From positions 1-62,062 of the forward strand of contig JBEAPO010000058.1 of the NCBI GenBank assembly GCA_041164425.1: a stretch of 62,062 bases of DNA. The letters run 5' to 3'. Shown here one piece after another: positions 33,680 through 43,064 of this stretch. Below the pieces are notes generated by a model that was not told where the DNA came from, ran no database searches, and was given only the letters and a program-made list of their open reading frames with translations. The first letter of the stretch is position 1; the number at the start of each line of letters is the position of its first letter. This stretch comes from F1-20-MAGs119 sp041164425. Lineage in GTDB: Bacteria; Actinomycetota; Acidimicrobiia; Acidimicrobiales; Ilumatobacteraceae. The position numbers and the translations under genes are program-made.

Positions 33680-35137
33680 CTAGTCGCCCTTCACTTCGTT
33701 CCAGAGGGCGTCGAGTTGGTCGAGATCGGCCGTCTCCATGTCAATGCCGCGTGCGACAGCGAGGGTTTCCACTTGTTCGAAGCGGTTTCGGAACTTGCCC
33801 GCGGCCGCGCGTAGTGCGGATTCGGCGTCGAGTGACAAATGACGCGCCACGTTGACCACCGAGAACAAGAGATCCCCGAGTTCGAGGGCGATCGTTTCGG
33901 GATCGCCCGTCGACATTGCCTCGCGCAGTTCGGTCGTCTCTTCGGTGATCTTGTCGAGCGGGCCTGCCACATCGGGCCAGTCGAAGCCCACCTTCGCCGC
34001 CTTCTTTTGCAGTTGCTGCGCGTAGAGAAGAGACGGGCCCGAGCGCACGACACCGTCGAAGACGCGAACACGTTCGGGTTTCTCGGCCCGCTTGATGTCC
34101 TCCCAGTTGTTGGTGACGGCTTCGGCCGTGTCGGCGCGAACGTCGCCGAACACGTGCGGGTGTCGTGACACCAACTTGTCATGCACGGTGCGCGCGACGT
34201 CGGCCATCGTGAAGCGACCTTCTTGTTCGGCGATGGTCGAGTGGAACTCGACCTGGTAGAGCAGGTCGCCGAGCTCTTCGATCAGTGCGTCGTCGGTCGA
34301 GGGGTCGTCGGGGTCGAGTGCCTCGAGCGCGTCGACGACCTCGTAGGTTTCCTCGATGAGGTAGCGAACGAGTGAGTGGTGTGTTTGCTCGCGGTCCCAC
34401 GGACACTGCTCGCGCAGCGTGCGCGCAAGTTGGTGACAGCGCACCAATTCGCCCGCGACGGGAGCGGCGAGATGCGGAATGTAGAGCGACGTGAGGTGAT
34501 CGGCCTCGAGCGTGCGGTCAATGTCGGCCCACGTCGTGTGTGTGATGCGCTCGTCGGGAAGGCCGAGGTGGTGCAGCAACACGACCGGTGTGTCGGCTGG
34601 TTCCGACTCGGCGGCGAGCTTCACGTCGGAGAGAACCCAGTTCGCGTGCGTGTGCGCCACGAGGAGCGGTCCACGTTCACCGGCCGCCTCGGTGGCGAAC
34701 CGGTGGCCATCGACGAGACGTACGCCGGCTTCAACGGGGTCGATGGCGAGCGCGGCCCATGTCGCGTCGAGGAACGACACCGCCGGGAGCAAAGTGATCT
34801 CGACATCCTCGGCAACCGCGCGTTCGCGCAGGATGTGCACACTGCGTTCCAACACGAGCGGCGAGCCGGGAACGGCATAGAGAACTTCGCCGTTTTTCGC
34901 GGCGGCGAGGATCAGTTCATCGGCGATCGCCGAGTACACCTCGTCGAAGGTCGCGGCCGACTCGTACAGAGCATCAAATGTCGTGGCCCCGCCAGGAGCA
35001 TCGAGTACGAGTGTCGCCGATGGATGCTGCGCGGTGCGAAGGAATCGATGCTTCAGCCGCGAGATTTCGGCGAGCGTCGCCGTGGTCACGAGGCCGGGGT
35101 CACCCGGGCCGATGCCGACTATGACGATGCGTGGCAT
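33680..35137 (-). CDS. mazG: TP-methylase/MazG fusion, nucleoside triphosphate pyrophosphohydrolase
   Basis: The protein is 485 aa. Residues 1-~215 resemble a tetrapyrrole methylase fold (VGIGPGDPGLVTTAT at the N-terminus, YAVPGSPLVLERS). Residues ~225-485 are a MazG pyrophosphohydrolase with the acidic metal motif EETYEVVDAL, EELGDLLYQV and a second repeat EETTELREAM, ELGDLLFSV. The layout matches Bacillus YabN. It cleans damaged or excess NTPs. ATG 35137 is 13 bases after the upstream stop. Confidence 0.94.
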   Translation of the reverse strand: MPRIVIVGIGPGDPGLVTTATLAEISRLKHRFLRTAQHPSATLVLDAPGGATTFDALYESAATFDEVYSAIADELILAAAKNGEVLYAVPGSPLVLERSVHILRERAVAEDVEITLLPAVSFLDATWAALAIDPVEAGVRLVDGHRFATEAAGERGPLLVAHTHANWVLSDVKLAAESEPADTPVVLLHHLGLPDERITHTTWADIDRTLEADHLTSLYIPHLAAPVAGELVRCHQLARTLREQCPWDREQTHHSLVRYLIEETYEVVDALEALDPDDPSTDDALIEELGDLLYQVEFHSTIAEQEGRFTMADVARTVHDKLVSRHPHVFGDVRADTAEAVTNNWEDIKRAEKPERVRVFDGVVRSGPSLLYAQQLQKKAAKVGFDWPDVAGPLDKITEETTELREAMSTGDPETIALELGDLLFSVVNVARHLSLDAESALRAAAGKFRNRFEQVETLAVARGIDMETADLDQLDALWNEVKGD

Positions 35138-35150
35138 GAACGCCAGCGGG

Positions 35151-36107
35151 TCAGCTCGCCGCGATGGTGCCGGTTGCAGCGTCCCAGCGTCCGTATGCGG
35201 GGTCGATGGTGATCTCTGCGTTCGCCAGCCAGCCCGTCGCGAGATTCGGTCCCGGCTCGGCCTTGACGAGTGACAACGCGTCGTCCTTCACCGCATCCCA
35301 AGGTGCGAGGAGAATGACATGCCACCCGAACGACGACTGCACGGGCCCGTATGGAATACCTGCACGTGCGGCGATGGCACCGCGGGTGAATGCGGGGTCG
35401 AAGTTCTGTTGGTACTCGAGGATCGACATGCAGGGGTTCGTCGCGCCGTCCTCCGACTGGCCCATCAACGCACCACCCGAAGTCTTTGCCGCGGGTTCGA
35501 CCGAGTACTTCTTCGCAACGTCGGCGAACTTCGCCCCGTTTGCGAGGATCGACAGCACCTTCTCCGCGGTTTCCTTCTTTTTCACCACCACGTGGCTGGC
35601 GCACATTGCTCCGGTGAGCGATGGCCGTTCCGCATAAAGCTTCTCGATGACGGCATCGGACGGGGCACCGATCTCGTTGATCGCCTCGGTTGCGGCGTTG
35701 ACCTCGATGATCACGGCCTGCAGTTCCTTCGAGAGGTTCTCGATACCGCGGCCGTCCAATTGTTCGCGCACGGAATTTCGCTGTGCATCGGTGAGGGGCT
35801 TGCCTTGTTCGCGCAGGAAAGACGTATAGGCGTTCGCCTTGACCATGCCAGCGAGAAGATTGCGGGCATCCTCGAGTTGCACGACGCCATCGACGACGGG
35901 CAGCTGTTGGTTCGCGGCGAACTCTTTGATGAACGACTCGAGACGGTTGCGCGGGATCTCGGTGCCGTTGACGACGGCGGCGTCGGAGTTGCGCGAGAAA
36001 GTCGCGCACGAGGAAAGTGCGAGACCTCCGGCGATAGCGAATGCAACGACGGCGACACGACGTGTGGCGCGAGCGGCGGGGATGAAGCGGGGGGCGTTGG
36101 TGCGCAC
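35151..36107 (-). CDS. Parvulin-type peptidyl-prolyl isomerase lipoprotein (PrsA/SurA-like)
   Basis: The protein is 318 aa. Lipoprotein signal: hydrophobic helix VVAFAIAGGLALSSC with lipobox LSSC and lipidated Cys at ~34. A SurA-N-like helical region follows (~45-165), then a degenerate rotamase domain (~168-270; ASHVVVKKKETAEKVL to PVQSSFGWHVILL). It would help fold exported proteins at the membrane surface. The start is GTG 36107, 26 bases after the mfd stop. Confidence 0.88.
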   Translation of the reverse strand: MRTNAPRFIPAARATRRVAVVAFAIAGGLALSSCATFSRNSDAAVVNGTEIPRNRLESFIKEFAANQQLPVVDGVVQLEDARNLLAGMVKANAYTSFLREQGKPLTDAQRNSVREQLDGRGIENLSKELQAVIIEVNAATEAINEIGAPSDAVIEKLYAERPSLTGAMCASHVVVKKKETAEKVLSILANGAKFADVAKKYSVEPAAKTSGGALMGQSEDGATNPCMSILEYQQNFDPAFTRGAIAARAGIPYGPVQSSFGWHVILLAPWDAVKDDALSLVKAEPGPNLATGWLANAEITIDPAYGRWDAATGTIAAS

Positions 36108-36133
36108 GTCGGAACCTTACTCGCCCCGGGTTT

Positions 36134-39100
36134 CTAGTCGCCCAGCAATTCGATCAGCAGATCCCGCATTTGCGTGACGAACTGCGTGCCGTCGGGTGTC
36201 TTGCCGCGTTGGACCGACGGCAGGGGGATGACGAGCTGCTGCTCTTTTTCGCGCCATGCGAGTCCGGTGAACGTGCCGCGAGCGAGTCGCGTCAGCCTCA
36301 ACTGTTGGCTCGTGCGCAGGTCGACGGGCGAAACCTTCGCCGAGTTCATCGCCACCGCGAATTCGGTGATGCCGAATCCATGGCACGTCGCGCGGAGTGC
36401 GCCGACTGCGAGCAGGGTTTCGGCTTCCTTCGGAATCGGTCCGTAGCGGTCGAGCCATTCGCGGCGCACGTCGTCTACTTCTTCCTGGGTCTTCACTTCG
36501 GCGAGTCGGCGGTAGGCCTCGAGGCGCAGATCCTCGGTGGGCACGTACGAATCGGGGAGGAAGGCCGACACGGGGACGTCGAGTTTCAGCTCGACCGGCA
36601 CGTCGACCGGTTCGCCCTTCATCTCGGAGACGACCTCGGTCACCATCTGGCAATACAGGTCGTAGCCGACCGCGGCGATGTGACCGCTCTGTGCCTCGCC
36701 GAGGATGTTGCCTGCGCCACGAATCTCGAGATCGCGCATCGCAATCTTGAAACCGCTGCCGAGTTCCGTAGCCTCACCGATCGCGCGGAGACGCTCGTAT
36801 GCCTCTTCCGTCAGCACCCTGTCGCGCGGATGGAAGAGGTAGGCGTAAGCGCGCTGGCCGCTGCGGCCGACGCGACCTCGCAGCTGATGCAACTGGCCGA
36901 GACCAAGCAGGTCGGCGCGCTCGACGACGAGTGTGTTCACGGTCGGCATGTCGATGCCGCTTTCGATGATCGTCGTGCACACGAGGACGTCGAAGCTTCC
37001 CTGCCAGAAGTCGAAGACGACGCGTTCAAGCGTTGCTTCGTCCATCTGGCCATGGGCGACGGCGACGCGCGCCTCGGGAACGAGTTCGCGCAACTCTGCC
37101 GCGCGCTCTTCGATGCTCTGCACTCGGTTGTGTACCCAGAACACCTGGCCCTCTCGCAGGAGTTCACGACGGATCGCCTCGACAGCGAGACGTTTGTCGA
37201 GCTCACCGACGTAGGTGAGGATCGGTTGACGATCGGCCGGAGGGGTCTGCAGCAGCGAGAGATCGCGGATGCCGACGAGGCTCATCTCGAGTGTTCGCGG
37301 AATCGGCGTTGCGCTGAGAGTGAGCACGTCGACGTTGGTACGCAGTTTCTTCATCGCCTCCTTGTGCTGCACGCCGAAGCGTTGCTCTTCGTCGACGACG
37401 AGGAGGCCGAGGTCCTTGAACTTGATGCCTTCCTGTAGCAGGCGGTGGGTGCCGATGACGCAATCGATTTCGCCAGTCGCGAGGCCGGCGAGAATCTTCT
37501 TCGCTTCGGCTGCGGTCTGGAACCGGGACAGCACCTCGACTCGAATGGGAAAACCGGCGAAACGGTCGCGGAAAGTGGTGCCGTGTTGCGAAGCGAGCAA
37601 AGTTGTCGGGCACAGCACGGCCACCTGTTTGCCGTCCTGCACCGCCTTGAACGCAGCACGAATCGCAACCTCGGTTTTGCCGAAGCCGACGTCGCCGCAC
37701 ACGAGTCGGTCCATCGGAACGGCGCGCTCCATGTCGCCCTTTACCTCGCCGATAGCGCGGCGCTGGTCGACGGTCTCGACGTAGGGGAACGCGGCCTCCA
37801 TGTCGTGTTGCCAGGGGGTGTCGATCGCGAATGCGTGGCCTTCGGCGGTGACGCGACGTTGGTACAACACCACCAGTTCCTGCGCGATCTCCTGCACCGC
37901 CGAGCGGACCTTCGACTTGGCCCGTGCGAAATCGGACCCACCGAGACGGTGCATTGTCGGGGTTTCGCCTCCGACGTATTGGCGAATCGTGTCGATTTGA
38001 TCCGTCGGCACGTACAACTTGTCTCCGCCTTTGTAGGCAAGGAGGAGATAGTCGCGCTGCGTGCCACCGATCGCGCGACTGACCAAGCCTTCGAATTTGC
38101 CGACGCCGTGGTGATAGTGCACGACGTAATCGCCGGGCTTCAGGTCCTGGAACGCGGTACCCGACGAGCGCGGCTTCTGGCGGCGCGGACCCGGCCGACG
38201 ACCGGTGAGGTCGGACTCGGCGATGAGTGCGAGTTTCGCGCTCGGCATGAACGTTCCATGGTGCAGGCGCTGGACGGTGACGAACATGCCCGGTCCGATG
38301 CCGTCGCGACGTGCGACGGGAATGGTGTCGAGATTGACCACGTCGGCACCCTCGCCACGCAAACTGTCGGCAATGCGCTCTGCGGAAGCGGGCGTGTCGG
38401 CTGCGATGATCACGCGCGTTCCTTCGCGGGCCAACTCGGCGAACCGCCGTACGGCTGCCGATGGATCATTCGTAATCGGGCCCCATGCCGTTGCGTTGAT
38501 GCTCTTGCCCGAGCCGGTGTCGGCTGCGGCGAGCAGGTGATATGTCGGAGTGTTTGCGGCATCACCGAGAACGCCGTCGGGGTCGGCGTGGAGTCGCGGA
38601 AAGTCGTCGGCAGACGGGTCGCGGCCCCACGTCGTCGCGAGTGCGCTGGCGATGTCGGCTTCTTCGGCGAGGATGTCGAGACCCCTGTCGCGGATGCGTC
38701 GCGGCTCGACAAGGACGAAGCGCACGTCGACGCTCGCCTTCTTGTCGTTTGCGAGCGCCGTCGCCGCTGAAGCGAGCGTCGAACCGTCACTGAACCACGG
38801 CAGCCAACTTTCCATGCCGTCGAACACAAGACCCTCGGCGATGCGGTCCCAATGTTCACGTCCCCACGTCTCTTCGGCGACAAGTCGGGCAGCCCGATCG
38901 CGCATAGAAGCATCGACGAGAAATTCGCGCGCCGGCTGTACCCACGCTTCTTCGATCGTGGACGTGCTGCGTTGGTCGTTCACGTTGAACGTCTGGAGAC
39001 GCTCGATTTCGTCACCCCAGAATTCGACGCGCACTGGTTCGTCGTGCGTCGATGCGAAGACATCGACGATCGCTCCGCGCTGTGCGACGTGACCACGCAG

Positions 39101-39613
39101 TTCAACGAGGTCTTCGCGTCGGTAACCAAGCGTGACGAGATCGCGCACCAACTGTGCGGGGTCGACCTGCATGCCGACCTTGAGGTGGATCGGCCAGGGC
39201 CGGGACGTCTCGATGTCGGCAAGTGGAGCGGTCTTCTGGAGCAGCGCCCGGGCACCCGCTACAACGACGCGCGGACGGCGGCCGGGTGTGCGCAGTCGCC
39301 ACAGAATTTCGAGACGCCGCCCCATCGTCTCGACGCTCGGGCTGATGCGTTCAAATGGAAGTGTCTCCCACGCGGGAAAGAGGGCAACGGCGTCGTCGCC
39401 GATGAGCGCCTGCAGGTCGTCGGCGATTTGCCCCGCCGACTGGCCCGTCGCGGTGGCCACGACGAACACGGCTTCGGGGTGTAGTTCGGTGAGTGCGGCG
39501 ATCACCGCGGGACGTGCCGCGTCGGGACACGCGAGCGCTCCATCGAGGCCCGACATCGAGCCCGCGACGACGGGATCGTTCGCAACGAGTTGTGCGACGG
39601 CGGTGATGCTCAT
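36134..39613 (-). CDS. mfd: Transcription-repair coupling factor
   Basis: The protein is 1159 aa and full length. It displaces stalled RNA polymerase and recruits UvrA. N-terminal UvrB-like domains are at ~1-360, and the RNA-polymerase-interacting domain follows near 490 (LKPGDYVVHYHHGVGKFEGL). The RecG-like translocase has Walker A GDVGFGKTE (~636), Walker B DEEQRFG (~738) and motif VI (HQLRGRVGRSGQRAYAY). A C-terminal TRCF domain starts near 1005. The start ATG overlaps the pth stop (ATGA). Confidence 0.98.
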   Translation of the reverse strand: MSITAVAQLVANDPVVAGSMSGLDGALACPDAARPAVIAALTELHPEAVFVVATATGQSAGQIADDLQALIGDDAVALFPAWETLPFERISPSVETMGRRLEILWRLRTPGRRPRVVVAGARALLQKTAPLADIETSRPWPIHLKVGMQVDPAQLVRDLVTLGYRREDLVELRGHVAQRGAIVDVFASTHDEPVRVEFWGDEIERLQTFNVNDQRSTSTIEEAWVQPAREFLVDASMRDRAARLVAEETWGREHWDRIAEGLVFDGMESWLPWFSDGSTLASAATALANDKKASVDVRFVLVEPRRIRDRGLDILAEEADIASALATTWGRDPSADDFPRLHADPDGVLGDAANTPTYHLLAAADTGSGKSINATAWGPITNDPSAAVRRFAELAREGTRVIIAADTPASAERIADSLRGEGADVVNLDTIPVARRDGIGPGMFVTVQRLHHGTFMPSAKLALIAESDLTGRRPGPRRQKPRSSGTAFQDLKPGDYVVHYHHGVGKFEGLVSRAIGGTQRDYLLLAYKGGDKLYVPTDQIDTIRQYVGGETPTMHRLGGSDFARAKSKVRSAVQEIAQELVVLYQRRVTAEGHAFAIDTPWQHDMEAAFPYVETVDQRRAIGEVKGDMERAVPMDRLVCGDVGFGKTEVAIRAAFKAVQDGKQVAVLCPTTLLASQHGTTFRDRFAGFPIRVEVLSRFQTAAEAKKILAGLATGEIDCVIGTHRLLQEGIKFKDLGLLVVDEEQRFGVQHKEAMKKLRTNVDVLTLSATPIPRTLEMSLVGIRDLSLLQTPPADRQPILTYVGELDKRLAVEAIRRELLREGQVFWVHNRVQSIEERAAELRELVPEARVAVAHGQMDEATLERVVFDFWQGSFDVLVCTTIIESGIDMPTVNTLVVERADLLGLGQLHQLRGRVGRSGQRAYAYLFHPRDRVLTEEAYERLRAIGEATELGSGFKIAMRDLEIRGAGNILGEAQSGHIAAVGYDLYCQMVTEVVSEMKGEPVDVPVELKLDVPVSAFLPDSYVPTEDLRLEAYRRLAEVKTQEEVDDVRREWLDRYGPIPKEAETLLAVGALRATCHGFGITEFAVAMNSAKVSPVDLRTSQQLRLTRLARGTFTGLAWREKEQQLVIPLPSVQRGKTPDGTQFVTQMRDLLIELLGD

Positions 39614-40182
39614 CGGTTGAATGCGTTCATCGTCGCGGCTGCGCCGTGGACGATGAGCGATTCGATCGCGTCTGCGGCACGAACCTCTGCTTCATCGAGT
39701 GCCTCACGTTCGGCCGGCGGTACCTTTCGCAGCACATGGTCGGCACCCAATTCGGCAGACGGTGGCTTTCCGACCCCTATTCGCACGCGCAGGTAGTCCT
39801 GTGTCGAGAGATGCGACGTGATCGACCGTAATCCATTGTGCCCCGCGAGACCGCCGCCCTCTTTCACGCGCACCGCACCGGGCGGAAGATCGAGTTCGTC
39901 GTGGACGATCACGAGTCGTGTCGCGAACATGTCTTCTTTCAGGTTGTGGCGTTTGACGACTGTGCGCACGGCTTGACCCGACTCGTTCATGAAAGTGAGG
40001 GGAACGACGATGACCACCGTTTGGTCTTGCATCTTGAATTCACCGACAAGCGCCTTGTCGCGGCCCTCTTTCAGACCGACACCGTGACGTTGTCCGAACA
40101 TGACGACAGCCTCTTGACCGACGTTGTGGCGCGTGCGTTCGTATTTCTTTCCGGGGTTACCGAGGCCGACGACGATCCACAT
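39610..40182 (-). CDS. pth: Peptidyl-tRNA hydrolase
   Basis: The protein is 190 aa. It releases peptides from drop-off peptidyl-tRNA. Typical residues are the N-terminal VGLGNPGKKYERTRHNVG with the catalytic His20, LTFMNESG, the HDELDLPPG segment and GLAGHNGLRSI. ATG 40182 follows the rplY stop by 33 bases. The rplY-pth-mfd order is conserved in actinobacteria. Confidence 0.97.
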   Translation of the reverse strand: MWIVVGLGNPGKKYERTRHNVGQEAVVMFGQRHGVGLKEGRDKALVGEFKMQDQTVVIVVPLTFMNESGQAVRTVVKRHNLKEDMFATRLVIVHDELDLPPGAVRVKEGGGLAGHNGLRSITSHLSTQDYLRVRIGVGKPPSAELGADHVLRKVPPAEREALDEAEVRAADAIESLIVHGAAATMNAFNR

Positions 40183-40215
40183 GTCGTTGCGTACCCGGTC
40201 GAGCGGGCCGCGTTA

Positions 40216-40848
40216 CTAGGACGCGGCGGGTGCTGCGCCCGCGGCGGGTGCGTCACCTTCGGCCGATGGGGCGGCGACAGCCGGCGACTCGGCGCGGGTC
40301 GTGAGCACGGTGACGACGACCAGATCGGGGTCGCCGACGGCAACGACACCGGTCGGCAACAAAATTTCACGAAGGTGGATCACGTCATTGACCGTCATGT
40401 TGGTGATGTCGACGGCGACTTCGTTCGGCAACGACGCGGGCGTCGTGCGCACTTCGATGCTGTCGACGGCCGCGTCGACGAGGCCACCTTCGGCAACAAC
40501 GGCCTTGGCGGTACCCGTGAGACGAATCGGCACGCTGACAACGATTTCTTCGGTCATGCTGATCTGCTGGAAGTCGATATGTCTCACGGTGCGGCGCACC
40601 GGGTGGCGCTGCAGTTCCTTCACGATGGTCGGGTAGGTGTTGCCGCCGACGTTGAGGTCGATGATGGTGTTGACGCCCGCGGGGCCGGACAGCGCGCTGC
40701 GCAGGTCGCGACGTGCAACGGAAAGCGAAATCGGCGACATGCCGTGGCCGTACAACACGCCGGGGATCTTGTCTTCGCTGCGGAGGCGGCGGGAGGCGGC
40801 GCTGCCTGTGGCGCGGCCGAGGTCTGCGGAGAGGGATGCATTCGCCAT
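40216..40848 (-). CDS. rplY: 50S ribosomal protein L25 (Ctc form)
   Basis: The protein is 210 aa: N-terminal 5S-rRNA-binding L25 domain (~1-95; RRLRSEDKIPGVLYGHG, then HPVRRTVRHIDFQQ) and C-terminal TL5/Ctc domain (~100-185). It ends in a low-complexity Ala/Pro/Glu tail. The start is ATG 40848, 57 bases after prs, with a likely terminator between the two genes. Confidence 0.96.
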   Translation of the reverse strand: MANASLSADLGRATGSAASRRLRSEDKIPGVLYGHGMSPISLSVARRDLRSALSGPAGVNTIIDLNVGGNTYPTIVKELQRHPVRRTVRHIDFQQISMTEEIVVSVPIRLTGTAKAVVAEGGLVDAAVDSIEVRTTPASLPNEVAVDITNMTVNDVIHLREILLPTGVVAVGDPDLVVVTVLTTRAESPAVAAPSAEGDAPAAGAAPAAS

Positions 40849-40880
40849 AGGGGAAGGGAGTCTACGGGTCGATTCGGGCG

Positions 40881-40898
40881 AAAACCCACGCCCGTGGG
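40881..40898 (-). terminator. Rho-independent terminator after prs
   Basis: On the minus strand CCCAC-GGGC-GTGGG is followed directly by TTTT, 8 bases after the prs stop. The hairpin is short but has the right order of stem then T-run. Confidence 0.55.
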
Positions 40899-40905
40899 AG
40901 GCGGG

Positions 40906-41913
40906 TCAGGCCTGGTTCTCGCCGCCGAAGAGTTCGCTCACGCTGGTCTCGTCGAAGACTGCTGCAAGGGCGTCGGCCAGAATCTGGGCGACCGACAGGA
41001 CCTCGATCTTGTCGATCGCCTTGTCCTTGGCGAGTGGCAGGGTGTTCGTGATGACAACCCGTGAGATGGCGCTTTGCTCGAGGCGTTCGATGGCGGGTCC
41101 AGACAGCACGCCGTGGGTGGCCATGGCCCACACCTCGGTGGCACCGCGCTCGCGCAACAGTTCGGCCGCCGAAACGATGGTGCCGCCCGTGTCGATCATG
41201 TCGTCGGTGAGGATGCAGAGACGACCTTCGACTTCGCCGATGACTTCCTTTGCGACAGCGACGTTGGTGGTGCCCTTCGGTCGACGCTTGTTGATGAATG
41301 CAACGTCGGCGTTGAGATCGGAAAGGTGCTGCGCGAAGCGTTCGGCGACTTTCACACGGCCGGCGTCGGGCGACACGATGACCATGCCCTCCCGTGCGTT
41401 GGCTCGCACGTACTTCTCAAGAACGGGCATCGCGGTGAGGTGGTCGACGGGTCCGTCGAAAAAGCCCTGGATCTGGCCGCTGTGCAGGTCAACCGAGACC
41501 ATGCGTCCCGCCCCGGCTGCGCGGAACATGTCGGCGATGAGGCGTGCCGTGATCGGTTCGCGACCTTCGGCCTTGCGGTCTTGACGTGCGTATCCGTAGA
41601 ACGGGCACACCGCCGTGATGCGCTTGGCCGACGCACGGTACGCGGCGTCGATCATGATGAGCTGCTCCATGATCGAGTCGTTGATCGAGCGACCGTCGAA
41701 GCCGTAGTGCGTCTGCATCACGAATACGTCGCCACCACGAACCGAATCGGCAAAGCGTGGGCGGAGTTCTCCGTTTGCGAATTCGACGATGTTGGCATCG
41801 CCGAGGCGAATACCAAGGTGGCTCGCCACTTCTTCGGCCAGTTCCGGATGGGTGCGACCCGTGTACAGCGACAGTCTCTTTGTCGTGACTTTGTCGATGT
41901 TCAGCCCGTTCAT
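40906..41913 (-). CDS. prs: Ribose-phosphate pyrophosphokinase
   Basis: The protein is 335 aa. It makes PRPP from ribose-5-phosphate and ATP for nucleotide, His and Trp synthesis. It shows FANGELRPRFADSVRG, the flexible loop YGYARQDRKAEGREPI, the metal site VSVDLHSGQIQGFF and the PRPP-binding ILTDDMIDTGGTI. ATG 41913 is chosen from homology to MNGLNIDKVTTKRL. GlmU, which commonly precedes prs in actinobacteria, is absent; tRNA-Gln lies upstream instead. Confidence 0.97.
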   Translation of the reverse strand: MNGLNIDKVTTKRLSLYTGRTHPELAEEVASHLGIRLGDANIVEFANGELRPRFADSVRGGDVFVMQTHYGFDGRSINDSIMEQLIMIDAAYRASAKRITAVCPFYGYARQDRKAEGREPITARLIADMFRAAGAGRMVSVDLHSGQIQGFFDGPVDHLTAMPVLEKYVRANAREGMVIVSPDAGRVKVAERFAQHLSDLNADVAFINKRRPKGTTNVAVAKEVIGEVEGRLCILTDDMIDTGGTIVSAAELLRERGATEVWAMATHGVLSGPAIERLEQSAISRVVITNTLPLAKDKAIDKIEVLSVAQILADALAAVFDETSVSELFGGENQA

Positions 41914-42000
41914 GCAGCCACCCCTCCCGTCATGTCGGCTGCCCGCGCCGCGCGACCGAATAATAGGTGAGCGGGCGAAAGCCGCAGAAAAGTCACGAGC

Positions 42001-42061
42001 GGTTCCGGGGACTTGTTGGTTCCGGTGACTTGTTGGTTCCGGGGACTTGTTGGTTCCGGGG
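42001..42061 (-). repeat. 17-bp tandem repeats of the tRNA-Gln acceptor 3' end
   Basis: The unit with GGTTCC starts at 42001, 42018, 42035 and 42052; the last is the true tRNA 3' end. On the minus strand the copies read CCCCGGAACCA (tRNA), CCCCGGAACCA, CACCGGAACCA and CCCCGGAACC-G. Two extra copies therefore keep the CCA and the ability to pair with the 5' acceptor strand TCCGGGG, or nearly so. Confidence 0.92.
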
Positions 42062-42125
42062 AGAGGACTCGAACCCCTATATACGGGACCAAAACCCGTT
42101 GTCCTGCCAATTGAACGACCCCGGA
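42051..42125 (-). tRNA. tRNA-Gln (anticodon TTG)
   Basis: 75 nt including an encoded CCA. Acceptor arms are TCCGGGG and CCCCGGA with discriminator A. The D stem is GTTC/GGAC, the anticodon stem ACGGG/CCCGT with loop TTTTGGT giving anticodon TTG, and the T arm AGGGG-TTCGAGT-CCTCT. All four stems close. Three further partial copies of the 3' end follow downstream. Confidence 0.96.
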
Positions 42126-42196
42126 AGGATGAATCGCCAAGGTGAACGGTAGCGGTTTTTCTTTTTGGATTCTCGACCGATAGCGTCTCAGGTCTT

Positions 42197-42289
42197 ATGG
42201 GTTCACTGATCAAGAAGCGTCGCAAGCGGATGCGCAAGAAGAAGCACAAGAAGATGCTGCGCCGCACCCGCCACCAGCGTCGTAAATAG
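42197..42289 (+). CDS. Tiny basic ribosome-associated protein, AURKAIP1/COX24 (mS38-like) family
   Basis: The protein is 30 aa: MGSLIKKRRKRMRKKKHKKM, then LRRTRHQRRK. This matches the short actinobacterial AURKAIP1/COX24-domain proteins, whose mitochondrial relative mS38 is a small-subunit ribosomal protein. It is almost entirely Lys, Arg and Met, as expected for an rRNA-binding peptide. ATG 42197, with stop TAG at 42287-42289. It is divergent to tRNA-Gln and convergent with ispE. Confidence 0.9.
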   Translation: MGSLIKKRRKRMRKKKHKKMLRRTRHQRRK

Positions 42290-42299
42290 CGCTATCGGA

Positions 42300-43064
42300 T
42301 CAGGCCCGTCGCACGGTGCGTGTCAGCACGACCGTCGATTCGGGAAGAGCCTCCGCCAGCCAGTCGTAATGGCCGCGAAGGAACCACGTCGAACCACTGC
42401 CCGCGAGAAGAGGCGCTGTTCCTGTTGCGTCCGCAATGCGGTCGCGCACGCGTAACAATCGGGGTTCGGCGACCAGGGCCGCGGGTTCGAGGTCGTTTGC
42501 ACCTTGGGGTGACCCTGCGTGGCGCGGGCCGCCAATCGAGTCCCATGTCTTGTAGACGAGTGGCGTCGAGACTCCGAAAGGCGGGATCACGAGCGTGATG
42601 TCGATGTCGTCGTGGGGCATTGGTTCCACAATCTCTCCGATGCCACGAACGCGGGCGCGTCCGCCGATCATGCAAAAGGGGATGTCGGCACCCAACCGCG
42701 AGGCGGAGACCAAGTCATCGAAGCCCGCCCAGCGCAGGACCGCGGCCGCATCGGCTGAACCTCCGCCCAGCCCACCACCGTGCGGAATGTTCTTATTGAG
42801 GTGCACGTCCGCACGCTTCCCGGCCATCGTGAGCGCGCGGACCACGAGGTTGTTGTCGTCGACGTCGATACCCGCGGCGTAGGGACCGTCGACCACGAGT
42901 GTCGAGTCGCCCCCGGTCGGTGTGACGATGAGTGTGTCGGCAAGATCGAGACTCACCATCTCGGCATCGATGAGGTGGAAACCGTCGTCACGCACGCCCG
43001 TGACCCGCAAGTCGAGTGTCAGCTTCGCATGTGCCGTGATCATTGCGCGTGCCGCGATCGTCAT
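42300..43064 (-). CDS. ispE: 4-diphosphocytidyl-2-C-methyl-D-erythritol kinase
   Basis: GHMP kinase of the MEP isoprenoid pathway, 254 aa, slightly shorter than usual. Substrate Lys lies in AHAKLTLDL, the ATP loop is PHGGGLGGGSADAAAVL (~95), and the C-terminal GHMP motif is LLAGSGSTWFL. ATG 43064 overlaps the ksgA stop (ATGA). ATG 43043 is an alternative that removes seven residues. The ksgA-ispE pairing is conserved. Confidence 0.94.
   Translation of the reverse strand: MTIAARAMITAHAKLTLDLRVTGVRDDGFHLIDAEMVSLDLADTLIVTPTGGDSTLVVDGPYAAGIDVDDNNLVVRALTMAGKRADVHLNKNIPHGGGLGGGSADAAAVLRWAGFDDLVSASRLGADIPFCMIGGRARVRGIGEIVEPMPHDDIDITLVIPPFGVSTPLVYKTWDSIGGPRHAGSPQGANDLEPAALVAEPRLLRVRDRIADATGTAPLLAGSGSTWFLRGHYDWLAEALPESTVVLTRTVRRA

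Noticed and set aside
37445..38770. A 441-codon plus-strand open frame
   Set aside because: Fully antisense to mfd, whose protein sequence is unambiguous.
42001..42061. Possible CRISPR-like array
   Set aside because: The repeats are 17 bp head to tail with no unique spacers and derive from the tRNA end.
42001..42125. Possible integrase attachment site at tRNA-Gln
   Set aside because: No integrase, phage or plasmid gene is nearby and the repeat copies are tandem rather than flanking an element.
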